A DNA stretch of 7,384 bases from an uncultured Lachnospiraceae bacterium (lineage in GTDB: Bacteria > Bacillota > Clostridia > Lachnospirales > Lachnospiraceae): contig CAMJKC010000082.1 of assembly GCA_946406305.1 (NCBI GenBank), forward strand, positions 1 through 7,384. Reading direction: 5' to 3'. Position numbers and translations under genes: made by a program. Below are positions 6,836-7,384 of this stretch, one piece after another. Position 1 is the first letter of the stretch, and each line of letters starts with the position of its first letter. The notes under the pieces are model-generated. The model was not told the origin of the DNA, searched no databases, and was given only the letters and a program-made list of their open reading frames with translations.

Positions 6836-7246
6836 ATGAAAATATTTAATACTATAAAGTATTCATTTTTAGTTTTTTTTATTATTCTTTTTGGTTTTAT
6901 ATACATATTATTTGATAGTTCAAACTTTCATAAGAATTATAATGATAATCACAATAGTGATTTTATAATTAGTAGCCTTGAATATAATGAAAAAATCATT
7001 AGTACTGAAACTCAAATTGAAACTACCATTAATGAAGTAATAAAAGAAAATAAATTAATTAATATTAATACTGCTGACATAAATGAACTTATTACCCTAC
7101 CATCTATCGGTAATGTAACTGCAGGCTTGATTATAGAATATAGGGAAAAATATGGAAGATTTACACAGCTTGAACAGATAAAAAATGTAAATAGAATAGG
7201 AGAAAAAACTTTTCAGAAAATTAAAGATAAAATATGTATAGATTAG
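6836..7246 (+). CDS. ComEA-like membrane-anchored helix-hairpin-helix protein
   Basis: This is a 136-residue protein. One hydrophobic segment (about 8-26) is followed by a low-complexity Asn/Glu/Ile linker (about 28-72) and a ComEA-type tandem helix-hairpin-helix domain (about 74-134): LININTADINEL, hairpin LPSIGN (88-93), IIEYREKYGRF (99-109), second hairpin VNRIGEKTF (118-126). In ComEA this domain binds double-stranded DNA at the outer face of the membrane during natural transformation. The N-terminal anchor here gives the same topology. It is shorter than Bacillus ComEA (about 200 residues) and lacks the SLBB-like domain usual before the hairpins. No comEB, comEC or other competence gene is in view, so a role in DNA uptake is inferred from the family only. 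No Shine-Dalgarno precedes the ATG. Confidence 0.85.
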   Translation: MKIFNTIKYSFLVFFIILFGFIYILFDSSNFHKNYNDNHNSDFIISSLEYNEKIISTETQIETTINEVIKENKLININTADINELITLPSIGNVTAGLIIEYREKYGRFTQLEQIKNVNRIGEKTFQKIKDKICID

Positions 7247-7383
7247 TTCTCAGTAAGCAATATATTGAGGTCATCAATTATTGCTTTTTTTGTTCCATTA
7301 TTTAAATTTGGGATTTGATTTTTATTTAGAAAAGATATAATTTTATTTTTGGCTTTTATAACATCGCTTGGAGCAACTATTGA
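7243..7383 (-). CDS. C-terminal end of an unidentified minus-strand protein (5' part outside window)
   Basis: Read on the minus strand from 7383, a frame stays open for 46 codons to TAA at 7245-7243. The visible residues begin SIVAPSDVIKAKNKIISFL and end DDLNILLTEN. They look helical and soluble, with codon and residue use like the neighbouring genes. I do not recognise the family. The alternative minus frame that starts at the window edge meets a stop within 14 codons, which supports this one. Its stop overlaps the comEA-like stop by four bases (TTAG, 7243-7246) in a tail-to-tail arrangement. Its C-terminal coding sequence also contains the terminator of the plus-strand gene. Confidence 0.65.
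   Translation of the reverse strand, partial: SIVAPSDVIKAKNKIISFLNKNQIPNLNNGTKKAIIDDLNILLTEN
7255..7291 (+). terminator. Intrinsic terminator of the comEA-like gene
   Basis: AAGCAATA (7255-7262) pairs with TATTGCTT (7279-7286). After one unpaired base (7263), ATTGA (7264-7268) pairs with TCAAT (7274-7278) around a GGTCA loop. This gives a 13-pair hairpin followed by a seven-T run (7285-7291, partly shared with the stem). It begins 8 bases after the plus-strand stop. The other strand has no T-run after the hairpin, so it should work on plus-strand transcripts only. Confidence 0.85.
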
Positions 7384-7384
7384 T

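Overview
The window comes from a very AT-rich (by eye about a quarter G+C) Gram-positive-type bacterium of the Clostridia/Firmicutes kind. Four things point there: the hisS-aspS gene pair, a DUF4230 protein with the wording usual in clostridial gut bacteria, a clostridial-type nicotinate phosphoribosyltransferase, and Shine-Dalgarno-led starts such as AGGAG. The genetic code looks standard: TGG encodes Trp, and TGA serves as a stop (the first gene ends in TGA). The species cannot be named from this sequence.

Layout. Seven plus-strand genes lie almost end to end between position 1 and 6746, with overlaps of 8 bases or gaps of 2 to 12 bases. They look like one polycistronic unit that begins upstream of the window. 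In order: the C-terminal half of a WalJ/YycJ-type metallo-beta-lactamase-fold hydrolase (2-439); two tandem DUF4230 proteins, one membrane-anchored (about 471-1193) and one a predicted lipoprotein (1186-1770); nicotinate phosphoribosyltransferase pncB (1773-3248); histidyl-tRNA synthetase hisS (3241-4473); aspartyl-tRNA synthetase aspS (4486-6267); and a DUF1700/HAAS-domain membrane protein (6273-6746).

An 89-base gap (6747-6835) holds a likely promoter. It is followed by a small membrane-anchored ComEA-like helix-hairpin-helix protein (6836-7246). That gene ends in a 4-base convergent overlap with the tail of an unidentified minus-strand gene (7243-7383). A good intrinsic terminator for the plus strand lies inside the minus-strand gene's coding sequence.

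How the genes fit together. The core is housekeeping: NAD salvage (pncB) and aminoacylation of tRNA-His and tRNA-Asp. Around it are envelope-facing proteins of poorly known role (the two DUF4230 proteins and the HAAS protein) and a DNA-binding competence-like protein. I see no mobile element, CRISPR array, phage gene or RNA gene, and no convincing new multi-gene system. The least understood parts are the translationally coupled DUF4230 pair, the slightly short eukaryote-like HisRS with changed signature residues, and the terminator embedded in the opposing gene.
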